Below the pieces are notes generated by a model, which ran no database searches, was not told where the DNA came from, and saw only the letters and a program-made list of their open reading frames with translations. From Noviherbaspirillum autotrophicum (GTDB lineage: Bacteria > Pseudomonadota > Gammaproteobacteria > Burkholderiales > Burkholderiaceae_D): DNA of 64,000 nt. Within the stretch, counting starts at the first letter, position 1. The number at the start of each line of letters is the position of its first letter. A program made the position numbers and the translations under genes. This document shows, piece by piece, positions 41,186-52,059 of this stretch. The DNA is taken from NCBI RefSeq assembly GCF_000818395.1, contig NZ_JWJG01000028.1:3809561-3873560 (forward strand). Direction: 5' to 3'.

Positions 41186-41554
41186 TTACACTCTCCAGAT
41201 AATCTGCGCCGCCCAGCCAGCGCAACCGACCAGCCACAGGAGTGTGGCAACTTGGAATACGAGTCGCAGTGCGACGGACTTGGTGACGTAATCCATCCAG
41301 ACGTCACGCATGCCGACCCAAGCGTGATAGAACAGCGCGAGGAAGGCAACGAAGGTGGCGATCTTGAACCACTGGCGTGCGAACAAGCCTGCCCAGCCCT
41401 CATAGCTGAAATTCGAGCCTGCCAGGAAAGACACCAGCAGGATGATGGTGTACAGCGCCATGACGATTGCGGTCACGCGCTGCGCGAGCCAGTCCCTCAA
41501 GCCGTAGTGCGCACCGACGACAAGGCGCTTCGGTCCAATATTGTTGTTTGCCAT
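41186..41554 (-). CDS. sdhD: Succinate dehydrogenase membrane anchor SdhD
   Basis: A 122-residue inner-membrane anchor with three hydrophobic helices (about residues 28-48, 64-84, 98-117). The haem-ligand-type region FYHAWVGMRDVWMDYV and the N-terminal RLVVGAHYGLRDWLAQR fit SdhD. It lies 2 bases after sdhC and just before the GTG of sdhA. Confidence 0.95.
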   Translation of the reverse strand: MANNNIGPKRLVVGAHYGLRDWLAQRVTAIVMALYTIILLVSFLAGSNFSYEGWAGLFARQWFKIATFVAFLALFYHAWVGMRDVWMDYVTKSVALRLVFQVATLLWLVGCAGWAAQIIWRV

Positions 41555-41556
41555 GT

Positions 41557-41967
41557 TTAGAATGCTCCGAACAGTTTCAATGCAACCAGTGCGGCCAGCG
41601 GCAGGCTGACGGCGAAGACGGCGACGGAAGACTTGCGCGCACTGTCCTTGTCCAACCCCATGTGCAGATCCATGAACAAGTGACGCACGCCGGCACAGAA
41701 ATGATGCAGATACGCCCAGGACAAAGCCAGGATCGCAAGCTTAACCAACGGCTGGGCGACGTATCCCTTGAAGTATTCGAATGAAATTTCGGAAGTGAGG
41801 CTCTTGTCCAACAGGTACAAGATGAAGGGCAACAACAAGAATATCAGCATGCCGCTGATACGGTGCAGGATGGAGACAATCCCCGCCAACGGCAACCGGT
41901 AATGAACTGTTTGAGCAAAACTCATTACATTGAATTGCCGCCGACTTTTCTTTACGGCTTCGGACAT
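41557..41967 (-). CDS. sdhC: Succinate dehydrogenase cytochrome b556 subunit SdhC
   Basis: A 136-residue cytochrome b subunit with three transmembrane helices. The motif SILHRISGMLIFLLLPF holds the quinone-site Ser/Arg, and HHFCAGVRHLFMD holds the conserved haem-binding His. GGGAGG lies 7 bases before the ATG. It is the first gene of the sdhCDAB-sdhE run, with 138 bases of upstream sequence after the gntR stop in which I could not pick a convincing promoter. Confidence 0.95.
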   Translation of the reverse strand: MSEAVKKSRRQFNVMSFAQTVHYRLPLAGIVSILHRISGMLIFLLLPFILYLLDKSLTSEISFEYFKGYVAQPLVKLAILALSWAYLHHFCAGVRHLFMDLHMGLDKDSARKSSVAVFAVSLPLAALVALKLFGAF

Positions 41968-42105
41968 ACAAGACCTCCCAGTGCTTAATAATCCCGTAAT
42001 TTTCGCCTATTTTGTGCAGCACACCAATAGGCATTCTTCCCTCGAGCAATATATCTTTTCGTCAATCAGTAAAATCCCTGATTGCCTCGACAATTACTCA
42101 AACCA

Positions 42106-42897
42106 TCAACTCAACTCGTTTTGGTAGTGATGATGATCCGTCAAATACAGTCCGCGCCGCACTTCGACCGGCTTATCGCCGTAAGTGAAGGAGACGCGCT
42201 CCACGCTCAACAAAGGGGTATGCACAGCAATCTTCAACAATTCGGCCGTCGGCTCATCCGCACTGACTGCCCGGATTTTCTCTGTCGCGCGAATCATGCG
42301 CGTACCGAACTCAGTCTCGAACAAGCCGTACATCGGCCCCTTGTATTCAACCAGCCGCTCAGCGGTCAGCCCCTTGAACATCACCCCGGGCAGCCAAAGC
42401 TCCTCGACGATGATCGGCTCGCCGTCAAACGACTGGACACGCTTGATGAAAACAACGGAATCGCCGGACTTGATATCCAGTAGGCGCGCAACTTCTGCAG
42501 GCGCCCGCAGTCTTTTGACTTCCAGGATATTGTTGTCGGCATTGTGCGGGTCACCGGCATCGGGCATCAACCGCAGAAATCGAAATTGCGCACGCTCTTC
42601 GTGATGCGTCGCAACGAATGTACCCTTACCCTGCCGGCGCACCACCAGATTTTCCGCAGCGAGCTCGTCGATCGCCTTGCGCACTGTGCCCTGACTGACC
42701 TTAAAGCGATTGGCCAGCTCGACCTCGCTCGGGATCAGCTCGCCCGGCTTCCATTCGCCGGATTGCAGGCTTTGCGTGATGAGTGCCTTGATTTGCTGGT
42801 AAAGGGGACTGAAGGTTGGCGAGACTCCGGAAGCAGACGCACCCGCACCTGCGGCAGGAGTAGCGTTGCTTGTCAGATTGGACGGGATGGAGCTCAT
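42106..42897 (-). CDS. GntR-family (HutC/UTRA) transcriptional regulator
   Basis: A 263-residue regulator: an N-terminal winged helix (about residues 30-100, SPLYQQIKALITQSLQSGE and ELANRFKVSQGTVRKAIDEL) and a C-terminal UTRA ligand-binding domain (about 115-255). It is upstream of sdhC on the same strand and divergent from mdh, so control of the TCA genes is likely but inferred. The start at 42897 is the first ATG; a TTG 14 codons upstream is possible. The effector cannot be read from sequence; UTRA domains bind small acids or sugars. Confidence 0.9.
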   Translation of the reverse strand: MSSIPSNLTSNATPAAGAGASASGVSPTFSPLYQQIKALITQSLQSGEWKPGELIPSEVELANRFKVSQGTVRKAIDELAAENLVVRRQGKGTFVATHHEERAQFRFLRLMPDAGDPHNADNNILEVKRLRAPAEVARLLDIKSGDSVVFIKRVQSFDGEPIIVEELWLPGVMFKGLTAERLVEYKGPMYGLFETEFGTRMIRATEKIRAVSADEPTAELLKIAVHTPLLSVERVSFTYGDKPVEVRRGLYLTDHHHYQNELS

Positions 42898-42958
42898 AGG
42901 CGAGGATTTCACCACAAAACACCCATTGCCGTCTAGCAAAAAGTGCTAAGTAATATGT

Positions 42959-42968
42959 CTTATATAAG
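42959..42968. promoter_or_regulatory. AT-rich palindrome, candidate GntR operator
   Basis: CTTATATAAG is a perfect 10-bp palindrome, followed directly by a further ATAAGATA copy (42971-42978). It lies 15 bases upstream of the mdh -35 box and about 60 bases upstream of gntR, where autoregulation and control of mdh could both occur. The link to this GntR protein is inference. Confidence 0.4.
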
Positions 42969-42982
42969 ATATAAGATAGCCG

Positions 42983-43011
42983 TTGACAGAGGTGCTATGT
43001 CGTCCTACACT
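42983..43011 (+). promoter_or_regulatory. Sigma-70 promoter of mdh
   Basis: A perfect TTGACA, a 17-base spacer and TACACT (four of six) on the plus strand. The start site would be near 43018, giving mdh a leader of about 175 bases. Confidence 0.75.
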
Positions 43012-43193
43012 CGACGGCAATATTTACTTGTTGCAAGCCGGGTGAAAAGCGATATTTATTGCTACGCACAAAAGCCGGTCTTGACGAGGACACGGCTGTG
43101 ACTTGGTAGGTTTTCAACGGTATTATTACAGGCTCGCTGGATTTTTTCACAAAACTTCAGTCACCGTTTTCATTCCCACTTTGGAGATTCATC

Positions 43194-44183
43194 ATGGCTA
43201 AAGCCCCTATGCGCGTTGCCGTCACCGGCGCCGCCGGCCAAATCGGCTACTCCCTGCTGTTCCGCATCGCTAACGGCGACATGCTGGGCAAAGACCAGCC
43301 GGTTATCCTTCAACTGCTCGAAATCCCGGACGAGAAGGCCCAGAAAGCCCTCAAGGGCGTGATGATGGAAATCGACGATTGCGCATTCCCGCTCCTGGCC
43401 GGCATGACTGCGCATAGCGACCCGATGACCGCGTTCAAGGATGCAGATGTGGCCCTGCTGGTTGGCGCACGTCCGCGCGGCCCGGGCATGGAGCGCAAGG
43501 ATCTGCTGGAAGCCAACGCCCAGATCTTCACGGTGCAAGGCAAGGCGCTGGACGCTGTCGCTTCGCGCAACGTCAAGGTGCTGGTGGTTGGCAATCCGGC
43601 TAACACCAATGCCTATATCGCCATGAAATCGGCCCCTAACCTGCCGGCCAAGAACTTCACCGCGATGCTGCGCCTGGATCACAACCGCGCACTGACCCAA
43701 CTGGCACAAAAAGTTGGCAAGCCGATCACCTCGATCGAAAAGCTGTGCGTGTGGGGCAACCACTCCCCGACCATGTATGCTGACTTCACTCACGCCACCA
43801 TCGACGACCAGCCGGCGAAGGCACTGGTGAACGACGAAGCATGGACCAAGGACGTGTACCTGCCGACCGTGGGCAAGCGCGGCGCCGCGATCATCGAAGC
43901 GCGCGGCCTGTCCTCGGCAGCGTCCGCAGCCAATGCCGCAATCGACCACGTGCGTGACTGGGTGCTCGGCACCAACGGCAAGTGGACCACCATGGGCATC
44001 CCGTCCGACGGCTCCTACGGCATCCCCGAAGGCACCGTGTTCGGCTTCCCGGTGACCACCGAAAACGGCGAGTACAAGATCATCAAGGGCTTGGAAATCG
44101 ATGCCTTCTCGCAAGAGCGCATCAACCTGACGCTGAAAGAGCTGATGGAAGAGCGCGACGGCGTGAAGCACCTGGTAGGCTAA
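43194..44183 (+). CDS. mdh: Malate dehydrogenase
   Basis: NAD-dependent oxidation of malate to oxaloacetate in the TCA cycle. The 329-residue protein has the NAD site [19 protein letters not shown], the [13 protein letters not shown] loop, [11 protein letters not shown] and the catalytic His in [17 protein letters not shown] is 8 bases before the ATG. It is read from its own promoter, divergent from gntR and sdh, and is followed by the CitE-like gene. Confidence 0.98.
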   Translation: MAKAPMRVAVTGAAGQIGYSLLFRIANGDMLGKDQPVILQLLEIPDEKAQKALKGVMMEIDDCAFPLLAGMTAHSDPMTAFKDADVALLVGARPRGPGMERKDLLEANAQIFTVQGKALDAVASRNVKVLVVGNPANTNAYIAMKSAPNLPAKNFTAMLRLDHNRALTQLAQKVGKPITSIEKLCVWGNHSPTMYADFTHATIDDQPAKALVNDEAWTKDVYLPTVGKRGAAIIEARGLSSAASAANAAIDHVRDWVLGTNGKWTTMGIPSDGSYGIPEGTVFGFPVTTENGEYKIIKGLEIDAFSQERINLTLKELMEERDGVKHLVG

Positions 44184-44199
44184 CGCATACCAATCTAGC

Positions 44200-44236
44200 A
44201 AGGGACGCGGCCGCTTGTGGATGGGCCGCGTCCCTT
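44200..44236 (+). other. Long perfect stem-loop after mdh
   Basis: A perfect 13-bp AAGGGACGCGGCC/GGCCGCGTCCCTT stem with an 11-base loop begins 17 bases after the mdh stop. It is followed by GTTACACT, not a T-run, so it may stabilise the mdh 3' end or only partly terminate before the CitE-like gene. Confidence 0.6.
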
Positions 44237-44276
44237 GTTACACTGCCCTCCTTATCCCACCTGATTGTCGCTGCAC

Positions 44277-45248
44277 ATGCATCCCTCCGAGGTCTTATTC
44301 CAGGGCGCCCACAAACCGGTTTCGATTCCGGCCTGTGATCACTATGCAGGTTCCGAAAAGCTGATGCATAAGTCGATCGCCTTGCAACAAGAGCTTGGCC
44401 CAGTATTCGACATCACCCTCGACTGCGAAGACGGCGCTTCCGCCGGCAATGAAAAGGCGCACGCCGAGATGGTGGCGGCACTGATCAACAGCGACGCGAA
44501 CCAGTTCAACCGTATCGGCGCGCGGGTGCATGACCTGACGCATCCACACTTCGAAAAAGACGTTTCCATTATCTGCAAGGGAGCCGCCAAGCGCCTGGCC
44601 TACTTGGCCGTGCCAAAGGCGGAAAGCGTCGACGAGGTCGCGCGCGCGATCGACATCATCAATCGCCACGCAAAGAAGGCTGGCCGGGAAAACCTGCCCG
44701 TGCACGTGTTGATCGAGACCCACGGCGCGCTGGCCGATGTTTTCGCCATTGCTGCACTGCCGCAGGTCGAATGCCTGTCGTTCGGCATCATGGATTTTGT
44801 ATCGGCTCATTACGGCGCCGTCCCGGGCAACACCATGCGCTCGCCGGGCCAATTCACGCATCCGCTAGTCGTACGTGCCAAGCTTGAAATCTCGGCGGCC
44901 TGTCATGCATACGGCAAGGTTCCATCGCATAATGTCACCACGGATATCAAGGAACCCGCAACTGTTGCGAACGACGCAGCGCGCGCAGCGGCTGAATTCG
45001 CCTACACGCGGATGTGGAGTATCCATCCCGACCAGATCAAACCTATACTGAAGGCATTCTCACCGCGCAGCTCCGAAGTCAGTGAAGCCGCGAGCATCCT
45101 GACCGAGGCGCAAGCCGCGCAGTGGGGACCGATACAGCATAACGGCAGGCTGCACGACCGCGCCAGCTATCGCTACTACTGGACGATACTCCAGCGCGCG
45201 AAGGCAAACGGCATGCCGATACCGGAATCAGCAGGGAGCCTATTGTGA
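44277..45248 (+). CDS. CitE-like CoA-ester lyase (HpcH/HpaI family)
   Basis: A 323-residue TIM-barrel enzyme of the citrate lyase beta-subunit/malyl-CoA lyase group. Seen are the metal- and substrate-side acids in TLDCEDGAS, VLIETHGALADVF and LSFGIMDFVSAHYG, and the C-terminal MWSIHPDQIKPI. No citrate lyase alpha or gamma gene is adjacent, so it is not a citrate lyase complex; (malyl/citramalyl/methylmalyl)-CoA cleavage is the likely chemistry, with substrate unknown. I start at the first ATG; no good ribosome site is visible, and a TTG lies 4 codons upstream. Confidence 0.85.
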   Translation: MHPSEVLFQGAHKPVSIPACDHYAGSEKLMHKSIALQQELGPVFDITLDCEDGASAGNEKAHAEMVAALINSDANQFNRIGARVHDLTHPHFEKDVSIICKGAAKRLAYLAVPKAESVDEVARAIDIINRHAKKAGRENLPVHVLIETHGALADVFAIAALPQVECLSFGIMDFVSAHYGAVPGNTMRSPGQFTHPLVVRAKLEISAACHAYGKVPSHNVTTDIKEPATVANDAARAAAEFAYTRMWSIHPDQIKPILKAFSPRSSEVSEAASILTEAQAAQWGPIQHNGRLHDRASYRYYWTILQRAKANGMPIPESAGSLL

Positions 45249-45306
45249 AGTACCCGCGTTGCCCACACGAATTGAACAATACCGGGCGCGCACCAGAGGA
45301 AATTGC

Positions 45307-45774
45307 ATGAAAACCATAAACGCACTCGTTCTTTTGATCGCCAGCGCAGCAGCCGCAGCTTTGGCAGCAACGCCAGCCATGGCACAGAACACCGCCCCAT
45401 CCGCCGCCGCGCATGCCGCAAAGAAAGGACATGCGAAAAAGGCGCCGGTCAAACCGGCCGAGGAGGATGAGAAGGAGCCGGACGTTGCTGGACTACAGCC
45501 GGTCGAATTCCACTGCGAACTCGGCAACAATCTGACTATTTATCGTAGCGCCAACGATGACCAGCAAATTGCGCTACGCTGGAACAAGCACCTCCATCAC
45601 ATGATGCGAGTGACAACTACAACCGGCGCCAACCGCTTCGAGAATGCAAAGAAGGGATTGGTCTGGATCGGTATTCCGGCAAAGGGGATATTGCTGGACT
45701 CAAAGAAGGGACACCAGCTCGCAAATGAGTGCAAGAGCAGCGAGCAGGCGCTGAAGGCGGATTCGAAAGGCTGA
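45307..45774 (+). CDS. Small exported protein of unknown function
   Basis: A 155-residue protein with a clear signal peptide (residues 1-27, cleavage expected after AMA in ATPAMAQN). A Lys/Ala/Glu-rich linker (KKGHAKKAPVKPAEEDEKEPD) gives way at about residue 58 to a compact domain with two cysteines (FHCELGNNL and ANECKSSE). GAGGA precedes the ATG by 6 bases. It sits between the CitE-like gene and acnA. I do not recognise a function. Confidence 0.78.
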   Translation: MKTINALVLLIASAAAAALAATPAMAQNTAPSAAAHAAKKGHAKKAPVKPAEEDEKEPDVAGLQPVEFHCELGNNLTIYRSANDDQQIALRWNKHLHHMMRVTTTTGANRFENAKKGLVWIGIPAKGILLDSKKGHQLANECKSSEQALKADSKG

Positions 45775-45797
45775 TACCGCCTAACTAGATGGAACGG

Positions 45798-45822
45798 CGC
45801 CCGGGCATGTACCGGGCGTCTT
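45798..45822 (+). terminator. Weak terminator-like hairpin before acnA
   Basis: A 7-bp CGCCCGG/CCGGGCG stem with a 7-base loop followed by TCTTGCTT. The T-run is broken, so termination is probably partial. It suggests acnA has its own promoter in the 60 bases that follow. Confidence 0.5.
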
Positions 45823-45882
45823 GCTTGTACGGTTTGAAATTCATTTGTCACCAGTTCAGTTTTCAATAACAAAGGAGAGGCT

Positions 45883-48594
<2,712 letters not shown>

Positions 48595-48649
48595 GCGAAA
48601 TGCAACCTGCAAGCCAGACGTAAGAATGCACAGGTAGCCTTGAATCAAG

Positions 48650-48678
48650 AAAACGCCGGTTAAGCCGGCGTTTTCTTT
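48650..48678 (+). terminator. Intrinsic terminator of acnA
   Basis: A 10-bp AAAACGCCGG/CCGGCGTTTT stem with a 5-base loop, then CTTT. It sits 55 bases after the acnA stop and just before the small peptide gene, so that gene needs read-through or its own promoter. Confidence 0.85.
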
Positions 48679-48703
48679 AAATCAATAATTCAGGAGACAT
48701 ACC

Positions 48704-48859
48704 ATGTGGAAAATTTTTGCTGCGTTTATGGTGTTCGCGCTGGCGGCGTTGTTCTTCATCATGCAGGGTGGCGACAAGGTGGACATGCAAGGCGAAGCAG
48801 GCGGACATGCGGCTGCTGCCTCTGCGCCAGTCGCATCGGCACCCGCGGAATCAAAGTAA
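48704..48859 (+). CDS. 51-residue membrane peptide
   Basis: A short gene between two terminators. An AGGAG (48692-48696) lies 7 bases before the ATG. The peptide begins MWKIFAAFMVFALAALFFIM, a single strong transmembrane or signal-anchor helix (residues 2-20), then QGGDKVDMQGEAGGH and an Ala/Ser/Pro tail ending AESK. No signal-peptidase site is obvious, so it is likely anchored with its tail outside. A dedicated terminator follows 16 bases after the stop, which supports it being a real transcription unit. Function unknown. Confidence 0.72.
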   Translation: MWKIFAAFMVFALAALFFIMQGGDKVDMQGEAGGHAAAASAPVASAPAESK

Positions 48860-48875
48860 GTCGTCCCGCTTTCGA

Positions 48876-48906
48876 AGCCGCATGGTTCGGGCCATGCGGC
48901 TTTTTT
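48876..48906 (+). terminator. Intrinsic terminator of the small peptide gene
   Basis: A 10-bp AGCCGCATGG/CCATGCGGCT stem with a 6-base loop followed by a T-run (TTTTTATTTT). The remaining gap to 49096 holds a short AATGCC/GGCATT hairpin (48970-48985) and probably the promoter of the DUF2863 gene. Confidence 0.9.
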
Positions 48907-49096
48907 ATTTTGGCACTACACCTATAGTGGACAGTCGGTAGCCAGCGGCCGGCAGTCATTATCGGCGGGAATGCCTTCAGGCATTACAGGACGTCCCAAT
49001 ATGCTTTTTTCACTGTTCGGGACGATCTATCTCGGTCGGCATACGTTGAATCTAATACAATAACAATACCCTCCTTCGCTTTCTCCTTTAATCGTC

Positions 49097-50344
49097 ATGC
49101 GTCGTTTTTCCAAAAGTTCGTCCAACAGGCTGTCCGGTGACAGCCAGCGTCTGGTTGCCTTAGCCCAAGGCAAGACTCAGGCCGCAAGCCGCCTGGAGGA
49201 GCGCAGCTGGGAAGGCTGCGTGGATGCCTTGCTGCACAAGCTGTTGAAATCAGGGCATCAGGATACGATCGATGCCGCCCTCGAACACCTGTTCAAAACC
49301 GACCTCCCCGCGTACGACACGCTGATGGAATCAGTCGAAGCCAGCAGTGAATCCTGCATGATCGAGCACGATGGCGTTCAGTACGATGTGCTGCTGATCG
49401 CCGCGCCGATTCTGGCATGGACACGTTTTACCATTGCCTCCGGCACCATTCCGGATGAAATGCGCATGACGTTGTCAGCGCATCTGCACGGCCATCTGCT
49501 GGCACCCGATACGCGTCTTGCCCTGCAGCCGACGCTGTTTTCAATCGATCAATTGCCGCGTACCCATGTCGAAACCTTCGCCATGACTCAGCGCATGGCC
49601 CAGTCGGCCGTCAAGGGCGCCGCCCTTCGTCCGCTCGCCAATCCACCGGAGACGGCTCCCTTTCTCGCCGACACGCGCTACCTGCTGGCTGCCGTGGCCG
49701 CTCGCCGTGGGGAGCCGCTGTTTGCGTGGCAGGCATCGCTGCATCTCTCCGATCGCATGCAGGCACTGGCGCAATGGCGGGCGCAGGCGACGCCGAACAT
49801 CATGTCGCTGATGCCCGGTTGCGGCGTCGAACTGCTGATGCCGGAAGCGTACTACGTCGCTTGCCGCGAGGCGGACAAGGAGATTCGGCCGGCATCCATT
49901 CGGGCGGCAGTGCATTACCTCACCAATACATTGGGCGTCGATACGAGCGGACTGCGCGCCATCATCGGCGGATTCAGCGAAGATCCGGTGGCCGGCCGCG
50001 TCGACGAATACCGCGTCTCTTTCACGCTGCGCCAGAATCCAGAAGTTGTTTATGGCGTCGTATGGCCGCTTTATGGGCAGGAGGATGAAGAAGAGACAGT
50101 CAGTCCCACACTGGAAGCCGTGATGATGCCGGAAAGCGTGTCGGAAGAATTGCGAACGCCGATTGAGGAAATTGTGGCCCTGCTACGCGCTTGCGGCATC
50201 GCGCACATCAAGCGGCATAGCGAGCGGTTTCCGATGGAGTTCTGCGACGATTGCGGCGCCCCTTTGTATCCGGATGCCGAAGGCGAACTGGTGCACGCTG
50301 AAATGCCCGAAGATGCACCGAGCGGAACCGAGCATTTTCATTGA
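49097..50344 (+). CDS. DUF2863 family protein
   Basis: A 415-residue cytoplasmic protein of unknown function, from a family I know from Betaproteobacteria. There is no signal peptide or transmembrane helix. The N-terminus is basic (MRRFSKSSSNRLSGDSQRL), the middle is mixed alpha/beta, and near the C-terminus FCDDCGAPLYPDAEGELVHAE has one CxxC pair that looks like half of a zinc ribbon. It is monocistronic and converges with the CYTH gene after 25 bases. Confidence 0.85.
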   Translation: MRRFSKSSSNRLSGDSQRLVALAQGKTQAASRLEERSWEGCVDALLHKLLKSGHQDTIDAALEHLFKTDLPAYDTLMESVEASSESCMIEHDGVQYDVLLIAAPILAWTRFTIASGTIPDEMRMTLSAHLHGHLLAPDTRLALQPTLFSIDQLPRTHVETFAMTQRMAQSAVKGAALRPLANPPETAPFLADTRYLLAAVAARRGEPLFAWQASLHLSDRMQALAQWRAQATPNIMSLMPGCGVELLMPEAYYVACREADKEIRPASIRAAVHYLTNTLGVDTSGLRAIIGGFSEDPVAGRVDEYRVSFTLRQNPEVVYGVVWPLYGQEDEEETVSPTLEAVMMPESVSEELRTPIEEIVALLRACGIAHIKRHSERFPMEFCDDCGAPLYPDAEGELVHAEMPEDAPSGTEHFH

Positions 50345-50369
50345 AACTAAAGGCTTGGCACCTTGCGCA

Positions 50370-50834
50370 TTACCATTTGGCATAGGGGTGGCGCAGCAGA
50401 TTCGCATTGTAGTAGCGCGCATCGTGCGTCACCTCTTGCCCTATCCACGCCGGTTTCGCAAACGGCTGGTCTTCGCTCTCGAGTTCGACTTCCGCGACCA
50501 CCAACCCGGCGTTTTCACCCAGGAACTCATCGACTTCCCAGATCAAATCCTGGTACGGAATGCGGTAGCGGTATTTTTCAATGATTGGCCGCTCGCACAA
50601 ACTGTCGAGAAACACCTGCGCATCGTCCAGCGGAATCGGATATTCCCATTCGCCGCGCGAGGCGCCGACAGTACGGCCCTTGATCGTCAGCATTGCGCCT
50701 TCGCCTTCAATGCGTACCCGGACAATACGCTCCGGCGACGACGACAGGTAACCCTGGCGCAACAATACGCCTTGCCCCAGCGCCTTCCAGCTGTCGCCCA
50801 CCACCAGAAACTTGCGTTCGATTTCGACGCCCAT
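50370..50834 (-). CDS. CYTH-domain protein (triphosphate tunnel metalloenzyme)
   Basis: A 154-residue protein with the CYTH signature EIERKFLV at residues 4-11 and alternating charged beta strands (RIVRVRIEGEGAMLTIKG, EKYRYRIPY, EVDEFLGENAGLVVAEVEL) that form the acidic/basic tunnel. Small bacterial members hydrolyse inorganic triphosphate; class IV adenylate cyclases share the fold. The ATG at 50834 shares one base with the stop of the carboxypeptidase gene (TGATG), so the two are coupled. A longer frame upstream is inside the neighbour and unlikely. Confidence 0.88.
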   Translation of the reverse strand: MGVEIERKFLVVGDSWKALGQGVLLRQGYLSSSPERIVRVRIEGEGAMLTIKGRTVGASRGEWEYPIPLDDAQVFLDSLCERPIIEKYRYRIPYQDLIWEVDEFLGENAGLVVAEVELESEDQPFAKPAWIGQEVTHDARYYNANLLRHPYAKW

Positions 50835-51964
50835 CACCGCCCCCGCGTTATCGAATGCAGAATCGGTTGCAGCATCGCGGCTCCTAGCCTGGCGCTGCGC
50901 GCCCCGTTCCAGCCGACTTCCGGATCGGGCAAGGATGCATTGTCCTTGAACGGCATCTCCAGGGTCAGCGAAACGCACTTGAACGTGTGGCCGATGTACT
51001 TCGATGCTAGCTGCAACATGTCAGCCCGGTATTTGCCGGCTTCATAACCATGCTCGGTCTGAAAATCCGGGCTGGCCAGTTTGAAGCTGTCGATAAAGAC
51101 TTGTTGCTCAGCAGCCTGCCGCTCGCTGAATCCCTCCAGCATTTCACAGCCGGCGACAAAGACATGAGGCAGGCTTTCATCGCCATGAATGTCGAGGAAT
51201 AGGTCGCAGCCGACTTCATGGATCTTGTTTTTGACCAAAAAGACTTCCGGACTTTTTTCCATCGACGGCGCGACCCATTCGCGGTTCAGGTTGGCGCCGG
51301 CCGCGTTGGTGCGCAAATTGCCACGCACGGATCCGTCCGGATTCATGTTCGGCACGATATAGAGTGCCGCATGCTGCAAAAGCTTGCGCGCAAACGGATT
51401 GGCACAATCCAGCAAAACGTCGATCATCCCCTCGATCAGCCATTCGGCCATGGTCTCGCCCGGATGCTGGCGCGCGATGATCCACACTTTGGCCGCCGCA
51501 TCGGGGTTGCCGATCACGGCCAGATCAAGATCACGGCCGTCTACGGTGGCGCCAAGGCGTTCGACATGGGCAAACGGCACGTTCTCCACCTTGCCCAACA
51601 AGCGCAAATGGCGCTCCCAGGAATAAGGTTCGAAATACGCGTAATACACGCTATCGCGCTTCGGGACATGACGGACCGTTAACACCTGCCCGTCGTAAGT
51701 CGTCGGCACCCTGAACCAGTTTTCCCGATCGTAGCTGGCAACCGCCTGATAGTTTTCCCATCCCTGCGTAAATGCGGCCTGACCGGCATTCAAGAAGCGC
51801 ATGACGCATTCCTGGCCGCACGCGCCCTGCAGACGGAAATAGAACCATTGCAGGAAATCGGCATGGCTATCCTTGCGCAGATTAAGATCGATCGTGGCAG
51901 GACTGTCGGCGCGAAGGACTTCAATAGCGCCGGCGTCGAACTGCTGGCTGATGTTGATGGGCAT
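50834..51964 (-). CDS. M14-family cytosolic zinc carboxypeptidase
   Basis: A 376-residue metallocarboxypeptidase like the bacterial relatives of cytosolic (Nna1-type) carboxypeptidases. An N-terminal beta-sandwich domain (1-120) is followed by the peptidase domain. Zinc ligands are His and Glu in ARQHPGETMAEW and His in FLDIHGDE; NMNPDGSVRGNLRTNAAGANLNR is in the active site (read as NMNPDG and GANLNREW), and the general base Glu is in VSLTLEMPFK. No signal peptide. Substrate is unknown. Confidence 0.9.
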   Translation of the reverse strand: MPINISQQFDAGAIEVLRADSPATIDLNLRKDSHADFLQWFYFRLQGACGQECVMRFLNAGQAAFTQGWENYQAVASYDRENWFRVPTTYDGQVLTVRHVPKRDSVYYAYFEPYSWERHLRLLGKVENVPFAHVERLGATVDGRDLDLAVIGNPDAAAKVWIIARQHPGETMAEWLIEGMIDVLLDCANPFARKLLQHAALYIVPNMNPDGSVRGNLRTNAAGANLNREWVAPSMEKSPEVFLVKNKIHEVGCDLFLDIHGDESLPHVFVAGCEMLEGFSERQAAEQQVFIDSFKLASPDFQTEHGYEAGKYRADMLQLASKYIGHTFKCVSLTLEMPFKDNASLPDPEVGWNGARSARLGAAMLQPILHSITRGR

Positions 51965-52033
51965 GATATGGAGTGATACCGGGTGAGCGGGCTGATGGTG
52001 AGTCAGGAGGGTAATGTTCGCGATTCACAATAG

Positions 52034-52059
52034 AAAAAGCCGGATTGCTCCGGCTTTTT
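52034..52059. terminator. Bidirectional terminator upstream of the signalling operon end
   Basis: An 11-bp AAAAAGCCGGA/TCCGGCTTTTT stem with a 4-base loop, with T-runs built into both strands. It lies in the 325-base gap 51965-52289. It could end the long minus-strand signalling operon 230 bases after its last stop. The rest of the gap shows no gene or clear promoter, although the carboxypeptidase promoter should be near its left end. Confidence 0.8.

Noticed and set aside
43081-43110. A TTGACG in the mdh leader as a second promoter
   Set aside because: No acceptable -10 box lies 16-18 bases downstream.
43170-44201. A 343-codon open frame on the minus strand opposite mdh
   Set aside because: Antisense shadow of mdh with no recognisable motif or ribosome site.
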